64,000 nt of DNA from Sedimenticola sp. (GTDB lineage Bacteria; Pseudomonadota; Gammaproteobacteria; Chromatiales; Chromatiaceae). The DNA is taken from positions 110,477 through 174,476 of the forward strand of contig JALSRN010000048.1 in assembly GCA_026984735.1 (NCBI GenBank), written 5' to 3'. Position numbers and translations under genes: made by a program. The notes under the pieces were generated by a model that did no database searches, was not told the origin of the DNA, and saw nothing but the letters and a program-made list of their open reading frames with translations. This document shows, piece after piece, positions 17,577 to 25,760 of the stretch; the stretch's first letter is position 1, and each line of letters opens with the position of its first letter.

Positions 17577-18620
17577 ATGCGTCCAGCTCAGCTTCTCACC
17601 ATCCTCGACCGTGAATTCACCAGTACCTCCGAAGGGCATCACACCCCGGTGATGCTCTGGGGGCCTCCCGGCGTGGGCAAGTCGCAGATGGTGGCCGAAA
17701 TCGCCGCGAAGCACCAGGTGCCGGTGATCGACATCCGTCTCTCGCAGATGGAGCCCAGCGACCTGCGCGGCATCCCTTTCCGTCAAGGCGACGTGGTGGA
17801 GTGGGCGGTGCCCGCCATTCTTCCGGACGAGCAGCGCCACGGCCCGCGCGGCATTCTCTTCCTGGACGAGATCACCTCGGCGCCGCCCAGCGTCTCCGCC
17901 GCCGCCTACCAGCTCATCCTCGACCGCCGCCTGGGCGAGTACGAGGTGCCGGAAGGGTGGGCCATCTTCGCCGCCGGCAACCGCCAGGGTGACCGCGGCG
18001 TCACCTACACCATGCCGGCGCCTCTGGCCAACCGCCTCTCCCACTTCGAAGTGGAGACCCACCTCGACGACTGGGTGGCCTGGGCCTGGGCCAACGGCAT
18101 CGACGAACGGGTGATCGGCTTTCTGCGCTTTCGTCCCGAGCTGTTGTTCGACTTCGACCCGGCGCACAACCCGGTGGCCTTCCCCTCGCCGCGCTCCTGG
18201 GAGTTTGCCCACCGCAGCCTGCAGAAGTTCGGCGACCAGCCCAGCCTGCTCCTCGGCGCGCTGCAGGCGTGCGTGGGGCCGGCCGCCGGCATCGAACTGC
18301 ACGCTTTCATCAGCAGCCTGGACAAGATGCCCGACCTGGACGCCATCGTCGCCGGCGAAGAGATGCCGGTGCCCGACGAGATCGACCTCCAATATGCCGT
18401 GGCCGCCGCTCTCGTGGGACGGGCCATCCGCGCCGCGGAGGGAGAAGAGGCGGACGAGGTGATCGGCCACATCCTGGAATACGCCAACCGTTTCCCTCAG
18501 AAAGAGATGGGGGTGATGCTGGTCTCCGACCTGCATCGCGCCATCGGCGAGCGGCTCTTCAGCGTGCCCCAGTTCGCCGACTGGGCCACGGCCATCGGGG
18601 AGGTGATGCTGTACCGCTGA
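17577..18620 (+). CDS. MoxR-family AAA+ ATPase
   Basis: 347 residues. Walker A GPPGVGKS at 29-36, Walker B GILFLDEIT near 95-103 and a sensor-1-like AAGNR at about 125 mark a MoxR/AAA_5 ATPase. Such ATPases act as chaperones that, with a VWA-domain partner, remodel or insert cofactors into target proteins. The partner is encoded 21 bases downstream (DUF2201-VWA protein). The start ATG has no strong SD; the next in-frame ATG would remove the conserved N-terminal helix. The gene begins a three-gene operon ending in a periplasmic protease. The target protein is not indicated by context. Confidence 0.85.
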   Translation: MRPAQLLTILDREFTSTSEGHHTPVMLWGPPGVGKSQMVAEIAAKHQVPVIDIRLSQMEPSDLRGIPFRQGDVVEWAVPAILPDEQRHGPRGILFLDEITSAPPSVSAAAYQLILDRRLGEYEVPEGWAIFAAGNRQGDRGVTYTMPAPLANRLSHFEVETHLDDWVAWAWANGIDERVIGFLRFRPELLFDFDPAHNPVAFPSPRSWEFAHRSLQKFGDQPSLLLGALQACVGPAAGIELHAFISSLDKMPDLDAIVAGEEMPVPDEIDLQYAVAAALVGRAIRAAEGEEADEVIGHILEYANRFPQKEMGVMLVSDLHRAIGERLFSVPQFADWATAIGEVMLYR

Positions 18621-18641
18621 GGACGCAGCGGCCGAATCGAG

Positions 18642-19976
18642 ATGGATCAGAAAGCGATCGAAACCAAACTCGCCGCCGCCCGCACCCAGCTAATCCTCGA
18701 CAAGCCCTTTCTCGGCGCCCTGGTGATGCGCCTGCCAATGGTGGCCGCCGACCCTGATTGGTGCCCCACCACCGGCACCGACGCCCGCCGCTTCTACTAC
18801 AACCCCGAATACATCGACTCCCTCACTCTGGAACAGACCCAGTTCATGCTGGCCCACGAAGCGCTGCACTGCGCCCTCGGCCATTTCGCCCGCCGCCAGC
18901 ACCGCGACATCGGCCGCTGGAATCTCGCTTGCGATTACGCCATCAACCCCATCCTGGTGGACGACGGCCTCAAACCACCCTACGACGCCATGATTCTGGA
19001 CCAGTTCCGCGGCATGACCGCCGAGGAGATCTACCCGCTGCTGGAGGAGGACGATCAGTACGAAACCATCGACAAGCATCTCTACGACCAGGAGAGCGAC
19101 AGCCCGGGAAACCGCGGAGGCGACCAGAAGCGCTCTTCGGGACGGAACGAGACGCCGCCGCCCACCAGCGAGAAGCAGCAGGCGCCGCGCCCTTCCAGCG
19201 GCGAACCCCAGGGACAAGAAGGCGCCCGCCAGAAGAGCGACCCCGACCGCCGGGGCGAGCGCCGGGAATCGGGCGGCGACCGGCAGAAACCGCTCGAACC
19301 CGAGGAAGCGGGAGAAAAAAGGCCGCCCCCGCTCAACCACGAAGAGCGGGAAAACCTGGAGGTGCAGTGGCAGCAGCGCCTGGCCGGCGCCGCCCAGCAG
19401 GCGATCCAGGCGGGGAAGATGGATGGCGCCATGGCCCGCCTGGTGGACCACCTGCTGCAACCCCGTCTGCCGTGGCGCAGCCTGCTGGCGCGCTACATGA
19501 CCGCCAACGCCCGCGACGACTACAGCTACATGCGTCCGTCGCGCCGCAGCCAGGGCGGAGCCATCCTGCCGGCGCTGCGCTCAAGCCAGGTGGAGGTGGT
19601 GGTGGCGGTGGACACCAGCGGCTCCATCGCCGATGGCGAGATCCAGGAGTTTCTCTCCGAGGTGACGGCGCTGAAGGGCCAGATGCGCGCCCGCGTCACC
19701 CTGCTCGCCTGCGATCACCGCCTGGCCGAAGGCGCGCCCTGGATCTTCGAGCCTTGGGAGGAACTGCGGCTCGACGCGCCGCTGACGGGCGGTGGTGGCA
19801 CCGATTTCCGCCCCGTGTTTCAATGGGTGGAGCGGCAGGGACTGCGTCCGGAGGTATTGATCTATTTCACCGACCTGGAAGGCGCCTTTCCGGAACTCGA
19901 GCCGCCCTACCCGGTCTTGTGGTTGGTAAAAGGCAGGGAAAAGCCACCTTGGGGCCAACGCATCCAGCTCAATTGA
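18642..19976 (+). CDS. DUF2201/VWA protein with metallopeptidase-like domain
   Basis: 444 residues. The N-terminal DUF2201 domain keeps a zincin motif HEALH at 72-76 within MLAHEALHCALGH. A charged, low-complexity linker (about 145-235, rich in Pro, Glu, Arg and Gln) separates it from a C-terminal VWA-like domain whose metal-site motif is VAVDTSGSIADGE near 320. The pairing with the MoxR ATPase upstream is the classic MoxR/VWA arrangement. Whether the HExxH site hydrolyses peptides is not known for the family. Its stop overlaps the TTG start of the next gene (TTGA), so the protease is translationally coupled. Confidence 0.82.
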   Translation: MDQKAIETKLAAARTQLILDKPFLGALVMRLPMVAADPDWCPTTGTDARRFYYNPEYIDSLTLEQTQFMLAHEALHCALGHFARRQHRDIGRWNLACDYAINPILVDDGLKPPYDAMILDQFRGMTAEEIYPLLEEDDQYETIDKHLYDQESDSPGNRGGDQKRSSGRNETPPPTSEKQQAPRPSSGEPQGQEGARQKSDPDRRGERRESGGDRQKPLEPEEAGEKRPPPLNHEERENLEVQWQQRLAGAAQQAIQAGKMDGAMARLVDHLLQPRLPWRSLLARYMTANARDDYSYMRPSRRSQGGAILPALRSSQVEVVVAVDTSGSIADGEIQEFLSEVTALKGQMRARVTLLACDHRLAEGAPWIFEPWEELRLDAPLTGGGGTDFRPVFQWVERQGLRPEVLIYFTDLEGAFPELEPPYPVLWLVKGREKPPWGQRIQLN

Positions 19977-21451
19977 ATCGCGCGCATCTGCCACACCGCC
20001 TTCTCTGCACGCTGCTCAGTCTGCTGCTGGCGCTTACGCCCGGCTGGAGCTTGGGAGACGTCTACCAGGATCTTCCCGACATGGGCTCGGTCTCCGGGAG
20101 CCTGCTCACCCCCCGCCAGGAGAAACAGCTCGGCAAGGCCTTCATGCGTTACGTGCGCGCCACCCAGAAGGTGATCGACGACCCCCTCCTGGACGACTAC
20201 ATCAACACGCTGGGGCGGCAACTGGTGCAACACAGCGAAGCGCGCGGCACCCGCTTCACCTTCTTCTTGGTACGCGATCCCACCGTGAACGCCTACGCCG
20301 GCCCCGGCGGCTACATCGGCGTCAACACCGGCCTGGTCCTCACCACCCGTTCGGAGAACGAGCTGGCCGCCGTTCTGGCCCACGAGATCACCCATGTGAT
20401 CCAGAAGCATCTTCTGCGCGCCTGGTATCAGGACCAGAACCTGACCTTGGTGCAAGGAGCCGCGCTGCTGGCGGCCGTGCTGCTGGGAACCCTGGCCGGC
20501 GGCAACGCGGGTATGGCCACCGCCATCGGCTTGCAGGCAGCGGTGCGGCAGCAGCAGATCAACTTCACCCGGCAAAACGAAAAGGAGGCCGACCGCATCG
20601 GCATCGACATCATGCAGCAGGCCGGTTTCGACCCGCGCGCCATGGCCACTTTCTTCTCGCGCATGGGACGCGCCATCCGCGCCTATGGGACCAAACTGCC
20701 GGAATTCCTGCGCACCCATCCGGTGACCAACGCGCGTATCGCCGACGCCTGGGGCCGGGCGGAAACCTATCCTTATCGCCAGCGGGAAGACAGTCTGCGC
20801 TACCTGCTCGCGCGAACGGCGCTTCGTGAGAGCGGCTTCCAAAATCCGGAAGACGGCATCCTCCATTTCCGCTCCGCTCTGAAGGAGGGCCGTTACCGCA
20901 GCCGGGCGGCGGCGCGCTACGGCTTGGCGCGCGCGCTTTATCGCGCCCGCCGTTTCGATTCCGCGGCCAAGGAGCTCGCTGCCCTGTTGAAGGAACATCC
21001 GGAAGTTCCGGAGTTCATCGTCACCGCCTCGCGCGTGGACATGGAAAAGGGCAAACGGGAAGCGGCATTGAAACGCCTGGAGAAGGCCGTCCACCGCCAC
21101 CCTTCGAGTCTGCCGTTGCGCCTCGTGCTGGACGAGCTCTATCTACGTGCCGGCAAACCGAAGAAAGCCTATGCCGCTCTGATGCGACTGGCATCGGATT
21201 ATCCGGAGAAGACCCGTGTCCACCGTCTGCTGGCGCAAGCCGCGGCCGATCTGAAACGGCCTGCCGAAAGCCATCAATACCTCGCCACCTATTACTATCT
21301 GATGGGGGATCTGGAAGCCGCGCGACGCCAGCTCGGGATCGCGCTGCGCCAATCCGGCCTGGACGACTACGAACGCGCCCGCATCGTTTCCCAACTGCAC
21401 CGCGTCGAGGAAGAGCTCAAACAACTCAAAGAAACAGGCGGAAAAAAGTGA
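19973..21451 (+). CDS. bepA: BepA-like periplasmic M48 metalloprotease with TPR repeats
   Basis: 492 residues from a TTG start. A signal peptide (residues 1-28, hydrophobic core LLCTLLSLLLALTPGW) is only retained with the TTG that overlaps the preceding stop; the first downstream ATG would remove it. M48 zinc site HEITH at 137-141 with NEKEADRIG at 202-210. The C-terminal half (about 265-480) consists of TPR-like helical repeats. E. coli BepA degrades stalled outer-membrane proteins such as LptD and helps BAM-dependent assembly; the same periplasmic quality-control role is likely. Being in an operon with a MoxR/VWA pair is unusual. Confidence 0.88.
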   Translation: MNRAHLPHRLLCTLLSLLLALTPGWSLGDVYQDLPDMGSVSGSLLTPRQEKQLGKAFMRYVRATQKVIDDPLLDDYINTLGRQLVQHSEARGTRFTFFLVRDPTVNAYAGPGGYIGVNTGLVLTTRSENELAAVLAHEITHVIQKHLLRAWYQDQNLTLVQGAALLAAVLLGTLAGGNAGMATAIGLQAAVRQQQINFTRQNEKEADRIGIDIMQQAGFDPRAMATFFSRMGRAIRAYGTKLPEFLRTHPVTNARIADAWGRAETYPYRQREDSLRYLLARTALRESGFQNPEDGILHFRSALKEGRYRSRAAARYGLARALYRARRFDSAAKELAALLKEHPEVPEFIVTASRVDMEKGKREAALKRLEKAVHRHPSSLPLRLVLDELYLRAGKPKKAYAALMRLASDYPEKTRVHRLLAQAAADLKRPAESHQYLATYYYLMGDLEAARRQLGIALRQSGLDDYERARIVSQLHRVEEELKQLKETGGKK

Positions 21452-21605
21452 AGGGATTTTTCTTCGAGCGGAAGCAGCGCCCACTACAATGTGAACGAAT
21501 TCCCGCCTTCTTGTCCCTTTTTCCTTGTTTTTCTCTATGGAAAAGAAAACAAATATGATAACTTCGTCTCCGCATTCATCGTGAACCCCAAAAGGAGCGC
21601 ATGCA

Positions 21606-21986
21606 ATGGTAAAGAAAACCACCAAGAAGACGGCGGCGAAGAAAGCCGCCGCACCCAAGAAGCTGACCGCCATCGCCAAGAAGCAGACCAAGAGCCAGAT
21701 CATCGAAGCTATCGCCGAGGATACCGGCCTCACCAAAAAGCAGGTGGCGGCTGTCTTCTCCTCGCTGGGCGACCTCATCACCCGCCACATCAAGAAACGG
21801 GGTTCGGGCGAGTTCGCCATTCCCGATACCGGCGTCAAGATCCGCCGGGTGAAGAAACCCGCCAGGAAAGCACGCATGGGCCGCAACCCCGCCACCGGCG
21901 AGCCGATGAAGATTCCCGCCAAGCCGGCCACCACCACCGTCAAAGTGGTGGCGTTGAAAGCACTCAAAGACGCGGTGAAGAAGTAA
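21606..21986 (+). CDS. HU/IHF-family DNA-binding protein with Lys-rich N-terminal tail
   Basis: 126 residues. The first 27 are a Lys/Ala tail (KKTTKKTAAKKAAAPKK) absent from ordinary 90-residue HU; the HU fold follows from KSQIIEAIAEDTGLTKKQVAAV, and a basic arm with a PAT motif (GRNPATGEPMKIPAK) is the DNA-minor-groove-intercalating hairpin. Similar tailed HU proteins occur in several gammaproteobacteria and recall histone H1-like tails. SD AAGGAG, 9 bases upstream. The upstream gap is AT-rich with a TATGAT hexamer near 21555, and a perfect terminator follows, so it is monocistronic. Confidence 0.88.
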   Translation: MVKKTTKKTAAKKAAAPKKLTAIAKKQTKSQIIEAIAEDTGLTKKQVAAVFSSLGDLITRHIKKRGSGEFAIPDTGVKIRRVKKPARKARMGRNPATGEPMKIPAKPATTTVKVVALKALKDAVKK

Positions 21987-22020
21987 GTTTCGCGCCGACC
22001 CGTCTAGCCCCAGCATTCAA

Positions 22021-22055
22021 TAAAGAAACGCCGCGATTATCGCGGCGTTTCTTTA
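22021..22055 (+). terminator. Rho-independent terminator after HU-like gene
   Basis: A 16-base perfect stem (TAAAGAAACGCCGCGA and complement) around a 3-base loop, continuing into TTTATT. It is symmetrical and also lies at the 3' side of the convergent MlaC-like gene. Confidence 0.9.
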
Positions 22056-22126
22056 TTTATTGGAAATCTCTTTCAGCCAAGAGGCGGTGCGGAAGGCGAT
22101 CCAAAAGCCCTCCTGTCGGCATCCAT

Positions 22127-22762
22127 TCAGTACGCCGCCGCGATGGGCGTGCCTCCCCGCAAGGAACCGCGGTAGAGCGCCCGCCGAAACTGCCGCCGGT
22201 AGTGGACCACCGCGCTCTGGCCGTTGGCCATGACGTCGAACACCTTCCAACCGCTCTTGGAACGGTAGAAACGGAAATCGAGCCGGGCCGGGTAACCGCC
22301 TGGATCGCGAATGGCGGTGGTCACCACGCCGGTGTGGCCGTCTCTTGAAAGCCGTTGGGAGACCACCCGGATCTGCTGACGATCGTAGCTGCCCAGCCGC
22401 TCCACCAGGGTAGCCAGGAACTGCCGTTTGATGCGGCTTGCCAGACGCTTCTTCTGCCGCTCGTTCATGCGGCGCCACATCGCGCCCGCAGCGGAACGCG
22501 CCATGTAGGCGAAGTCGAAATAGGGCGCGATCTCCTTGTTGAGGAAGGCGCCCAGTTTCTGTAGATCGCCGTCGCTGTTCTGCAGAAAATGCATCATCTT
22601 GTCCAACCCCTGGGTCGCCACCGCGGCCGGGCCGGTATGCAGGCGCTCCCCCTGCATGGCGGGCGGAAGCGGCGAGCCATAACGCGCAGGCGCGCCATAA
22701 GGCGCCGCCTGCAGGGCGGTTGCGGCGAACAGTGCGGAAAACAGTACCACTCTTCTCTTCAT
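22127..22762 (-). CDS. MlaC/Ttg2D-like periplasmic phospholipid-binding protein
   Basis: 211 residues. Signal peptide MKRRVVLFSALFAATALQA, then a proline-rich linker, then the MlaC fold: FLNKEIAPYFDFAYMARSAAG, RQFLATLVERLGSYDRQQI and the C-terminal RSKSGWKVFDVMANGQSAVVHYR motif, in which WKVxDV is the family hallmark. MlaC shuttles phospholipids between the outer-membrane MlaA and inner-membrane MlaFEDB complexes. Here it stands alone, without mlaFEDB next to it, so it may be a second, specialised copy (inference). Confidence 0.75.
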   Translation of the reverse strand: MKRRVVLFSALFAATALQAAPYGAPARYGSPLPPAMQGERLHTGPAAVATQGLDKMMHFLQNSDGDLQKLGAFLNKEIAPYFDFAYMARSAAGAMWRRMNERQKKRLASRIKRQFLATLVERLGSYDRQQIRVVSQRLSRDGHTGVVTTAIRDPGGYPARLDFRFYRSKSGWKVFDVMANGQSAVVHYRRQFRRALYRGSLRGGTPIAAAY

Positions 22763-22856
22763 TTACATCCTCCGGTTGTGGAAACCTCTGAGAGCGGGTT
22801 TCTCTAATTCGATTCGGGAAAATCGCATTCCCCGGCGACGCCCGTTCGGCATGGCG

Positions 22857-24938
22857 TCAAGTGGTGATCTTGCGATAGATGTCGGAAACCTTCAAGGGGA
22901 GCCGCGCCACGTCGTCCAGCACCACGTAGCTGGCCTTGCCATATAGATGAGGGAGATAGTCGGCTCCCTCCCTGTCGATGGTGATGCAGTAGGGGTGAAT
23001 GCCGGCCATGCGCGCTTCGAAGAGCGCCTGGCGGGTATCCTCGATGCCGTACTCTCCCCGGTAGTAGTGGTCGTAGTCGTCGGGCTTGCCGTCGGAGAGA
23101 GTGACAAGCAGCTTGGTTCGCGCCTCCACCTCCGCCAACATGCGGGTGAAATGGCGGATGGGCGCGCCCATGCGGGTGTAGTCGCGCGGCTCGATGCCGG
23201 CGATGGATGCTTTCACTTCGTCGCTCAGCGGCTGGTCGAAATCCTTGACGCGATAGACCTCGCACCGCTTGCGCGCCCATCCCGAGAAGCCGTAGATGGC
23301 GTAGCGGTCGCCCAGAATCTCCAGCGACTGCGCCAACAGCACCAGTGCTTCCCGCTCCGCTTCGTTGATCCACCCCTTGGTGGAGCCCGACATGTCCACC
23401 ATGAAGAGCACGGCGATGTTGCGCTCGTCCTTGTGCAGCCGGCTGAAAAGGCGGTCGCTCATCTCCAGCCCCATCTGCCGGTCTCCCCAGGCTTCCACGA
23501 AGGCATCGATGTCCACCTCCTCGCCGTGGGGCTGGCGGCGCAGCACCCTGTCCTCTCCGCGCAGCACCTCGAAGGTGCGGTGCAGCGACTTCACCAGGCC
23601 GCGGTACTTGGCCAGGGTGCGCTCGAAGAAGGCAGCGTCGCCGGGTTTGAGCTCGTGCTCGCGGAGAACGCACCAGTTCTTGCGGTAGGACTGGCGGCCG
23701 AAATCCCATTCGTCGTAGAAAAACGCGCCCTCCTCGTGATAGGCGCCCGCCCACACCTCGTCGGGATCCGGCGCCTCTTCCCGCAGCAGCGCGGCGTCGT
23801 ACTCTCCGGGGCCGGCCGGTTGCAGGTACTCCTCCGGGATGGCGGTGAGATCGAGCTGGATGGAGATCATGAGCTGCTTCACCTGCTCCGGCACCGGGAC
23901 AACCTGATCGGCATGAACCAGCTCCAGCTCGGGCAGATCGTGTTCCGACTCCGTCCGCTGCCGCAGTTCGAAACGCTGCGGTCGCCGTTCTCCCTCGGCC
24001 ATCTCTTCCGCGATGAGGCGCAGCGCCTCGCGGAAACGGGCCTCGTCCCGCAACAGCCGCCCGCGCCTCGCCGCCCATGCCTCTTGCAGTCGCATCTCGC
24101 CGGCCCAGGGCGGCAGCCGCGGCGGCGGACGCCCGGCGAAACGATGGAGCAGCCGCAGGCTCTCTTCCGCACCGCCGGCCAACAGCCGCTCGCGCAGATC
24201 CGCCAGTTCGCCGGGCCATTCGCCGCCGAACCGACCTTGCAGCGCCACCATCTGCCGGTGCAGGCCCGGCAGCTCCCGGGCCACCAGCGCATCCAGCCGC
24301 AAGGTCTCCAGCGCCTGGAACCAGGGAAGCGTTCCCTCCTCCAGCCGGGCGGGATCGACGTTCAAGGTGCCGTAACGGGTGCGCGCCCACAGATGGGTGG
24401 CCATCGCCTTGCACAACTGAAAATTGGCCTCGGCCTCCTCGAAGACGGCCACCACCTGCGGCAGGTAGAGCACCTCGCCATCGGTCCAGGCCGCTTCGTC
24501 CGCCTCGAGCTGCAAACGCCGGCCGCTGAGACCCTGGACGAAAGAGCCGAGCACCGGCGCCACCTCTTCGAAGAGAGCGCCCGCCGCGCGCAGCCGTCCC
24601 GACTCCAGATAACCTTCGAGATCCCGGATCACCTCCAGGGCGGGTCTCAACCCTTCGGCGTCGTAAAGGTCCATGGCGTGCAGGCACCAGTCGGAGAGCA
24701 TCTCGTTCTCCATGCGCTGCAGCGCTTCGCGGGCTCGAAGAGCGAACTGGTAGGCGATCTGGACGTTGGTGGTGGCCATGCGGCGCGTCCAGTCGAGGAT
24801 GAGCTTCTGCTGATCGGAAGGAAGGCGCGCCAGTTCAGCGGCGATCTCCCCCGTATGGAGAAAGGAAAACTCCACTTCGAGGATCTCGTCCAGCAGGCGG
24901 CCGATGCGGGCGGCGGTCGATGGGGTTTCTTCAGACAC
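22857..24938 (-). CDS. VWA-domain protein of the NorD/CbbO family
   Basis: 693 residues. A long helical N-terminal region (1-420) is followed by a VWA domain at about 510-693 with a complete metal site: DMSGST at 515-520, TRMG near 588 and SDGKPDD near 615. This layout matches NorD (nitric oxide reductase activation) and CbbO (rubisco activation with the CbbQ AAA+ partner). Neither nor nor cbb genes are nearby; the MoxR ATPase 5 kb upstream already has its own VWA partner, so the cognate ATPase is probably elsewhere. Which of the two roles applies cannot be told from the sequence. Confidence 0.78.
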   Translation of the reverse strand: MSEETPSTAARIGRLLDEILEVEFSFLHTGEIAAELARLPSDQQKLILDWTRRMATTNVQIAYQFALRAREALQRMENEMLSDWCLHAMDLYDAEGLRPALEVIRDLEGYLESGRLRAAGALFEEVAPVLGSFVQGLSGRRLQLEADEAAWTDGEVLYLPQVVAVFEEAEANFQLCKAMATHLWARTRYGTLNVDPARLEEGTLPWFQALETLRLDALVARELPGLHRQMVALQGRFGGEWPGELADLRERLLAGGAEESLRLLHRFAGRPPPRLPPWAGEMRLQEAWAARRGRLLRDEARFREALRLIAEEMAEGERRPQRFELRQRTESEHDLPELELVHADQVVPVPEQVKQLMISIQLDLTAIPEEYLQPAGPGEYDAALLREEAPDPDEVWAGAYHEEGAFFYDEWDFGRQSYRKNWCVLREHELKPGDAAFFERTLAKYRGLVKSLHRTFEVLRGEDRVLRRQPHGEEVDIDAFVEAWGDRQMGLEMSDRLFSRLHKDERNIAVLFMVDMSGSTKGWINEAEREALVLLAQSLEILGDRYAIYGFSGWARKRCEVYRVKDFDQPLSDEVKASIAGIEPRDYTRMGAPIRHFTRMLAEVEARTKLLVTLSDGKPDDYDHYYRGEYGIEDTRQALFEARMAGIHPYCITIDREGADYLPHLYGKASYVVLDDVARLPLKVSDIYRKITT

Positions 24939-25015
24939 GGTTTCAGTGTAGATTCCACCTCCCGTCCCCTACAACCCGGAATCGATGGGGCAATGGTCGA
25001 ACAGCGAGCGACCGC

Positions 25016-25315
25016 ATGAACACCCCCCCGACCGATGTGACCGCCAAACCGCCACGCCTGGTTCTCTACAGCATGCCGAACTGCCCCCACTGCCGCCGCC
25101 TGCGCCAGTGGCTGAGGAGCCGGGGCATTCAATTCCGGGAAGAGGAGATCGGCCGCAACCGGCGCGCTTTCAAGGAGTTCCAGCGCCTGGGCGGACGCAC
25201 CGTTCCACTGCTCCGTGCCGGCGATCGAACCTTTGGCGGATTCGACCCGGAACGGTTGCGAAAGTGGTTCAAACAGATGGGGGTGCCCACATCCCCAAAG
25301 GAGCGAAAGCCCTGA
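25016..25315 (+). CDS. Glutaredoxin-like protein
   Basis: 99 residues. The thioredoxin-fold motif CPHC (23-26), TVPLL (cis-Pro region near 62-66) and GGFDPERLRKWF match the glutaredoxin / UXX-star family. A CPHC site rather than CPYC is typical of NrdH-like or Grx-like proteins that reduce disulfides with glutathione or a thioredoxin reductase. Cytoplasmic; no signal sequence. Start chosen at MNTPPTD, the first ATG outside the divergent VWA gene. Divergent from that gene by 77 bases and followed by a hairpin and a convergent tRNA. Confidence 0.8.
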   Translation: MNTPPTDVTAKPPRLVLYSMPNCPHCRRLRQWLRSRGIQFREEEIGRNRRAFKEFQRLGGRTVPLLRAGDRTFGGFDPERLRKWFKQMGVPTSPKERKP

Positions 25316-25323
25316 AAAGGAGA

Positions 25324-25339
25324 TCCGCCGAAAGGCGGA
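25324..25339 (-). terminator. Hairpin after tRNA-Met and glutaredoxin gene
   Basis: TCCGCC-GAAA-GGCGGA six-base stem; read on the minus strand it is followed by a TCTCCTTTT tract, so it probably terminates the tRNA transcript. Confidence 0.5.
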
Positions 25340-25344
25340 GAAGA

Positions 25345-25421
25345 TGGTAGCTAGGGGCGGACTCGAACCGCCGACCCCAGCATTATGAGTGCTGTGCTCT
25401 AACCAGCTGAGCTACCTAGCC
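25345..25421 (-). tRNA. tRNA-Met (elongator), anticodon CAU
   Basis: 77 bases with encoded CCA. Acceptor stem GGCTAGG pairs with CCTAGCT (one G-U), D-arm GCTCAGCTGGTTAGAGC, anticodon stem CAGCA/TGCTG closing loop CTCATAA, and T-arm GGCGGTTCGAGTCCGCC. Overall similarity to E. coli metT-type tRNA makes this the elongator Met species. It lacks the mismatched first pair and three G-C anticodon pairs of the initiator. Confidence 0.95.
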
Positions 25422-25434
25422 AATTGGGCGGGCG

Positions 25435-25463
25435 ACTTTAACAATGCTCGTGGTCCTTGTCAA
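25435..25463 (-). promoter_or_regulatory. Sigma-70 promoter of tRNA-Met
   Basis: Minus strand: perfect TTGACA, 17-base spacer, TAAAGT, then a GC-only stretch CGCCCGCCC down to the tRNA 5' end. A GC-rich discriminator like this is typical of stringently controlled stable-RNA promoters. Confidence 0.7.
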
Positions 25464-25760
25464 TCACGTGTCCTGGTCCGTGTATTTGGAGACGCGGGGT
25501 TCCCTCTTCCAGTCGCTTGTCCCCAGATATGAACCCCCTTCTTCAGCCTTCAACGCCTCACAGGTGCGTGAACCTGGTCGTCAAACCCTGGACTTTCGCA
25601 AAGATTTTGCCAAAAGGTGAAAACCGCCACACGAAAGTCGTCGTCTTTCGTGCCATAATTTATTAAGGAACCAGGCCATCCGCCGCCGGTCATAAAGGCA
25701 GCGCTGAAGCAGAGCTTCTTACGACACACTGGAAACATCAATCCCGGAGCTGAATCGTCC
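25464..25760. other. Intergenic region upstream of dsbA
   Basis: No gene seen. It holds a perfect dyad CACGAAAG-TCGTCGT-CTTTCGTG (25630-25652) directly followed by a -10-like CATAAT (25654-25659). This could be an operator at the dsbA promoter or a hairpin; no standard -35 is visible. Confidence 0.45.

Noticed and set aside
18758..19972. In-frame upstream extension of the M48 protease through the DUF2201 gene
   Set aside because: The extension is an alternate-frame reading of the DUF2201 gene; the signal peptide begins at the TTG at 19973.
22947..25019. 690-codon open frame antisense to the NorD/CbbO-like gene
   Set aside because: Same composition artefact; no ribosome-binding site, no family motifs.
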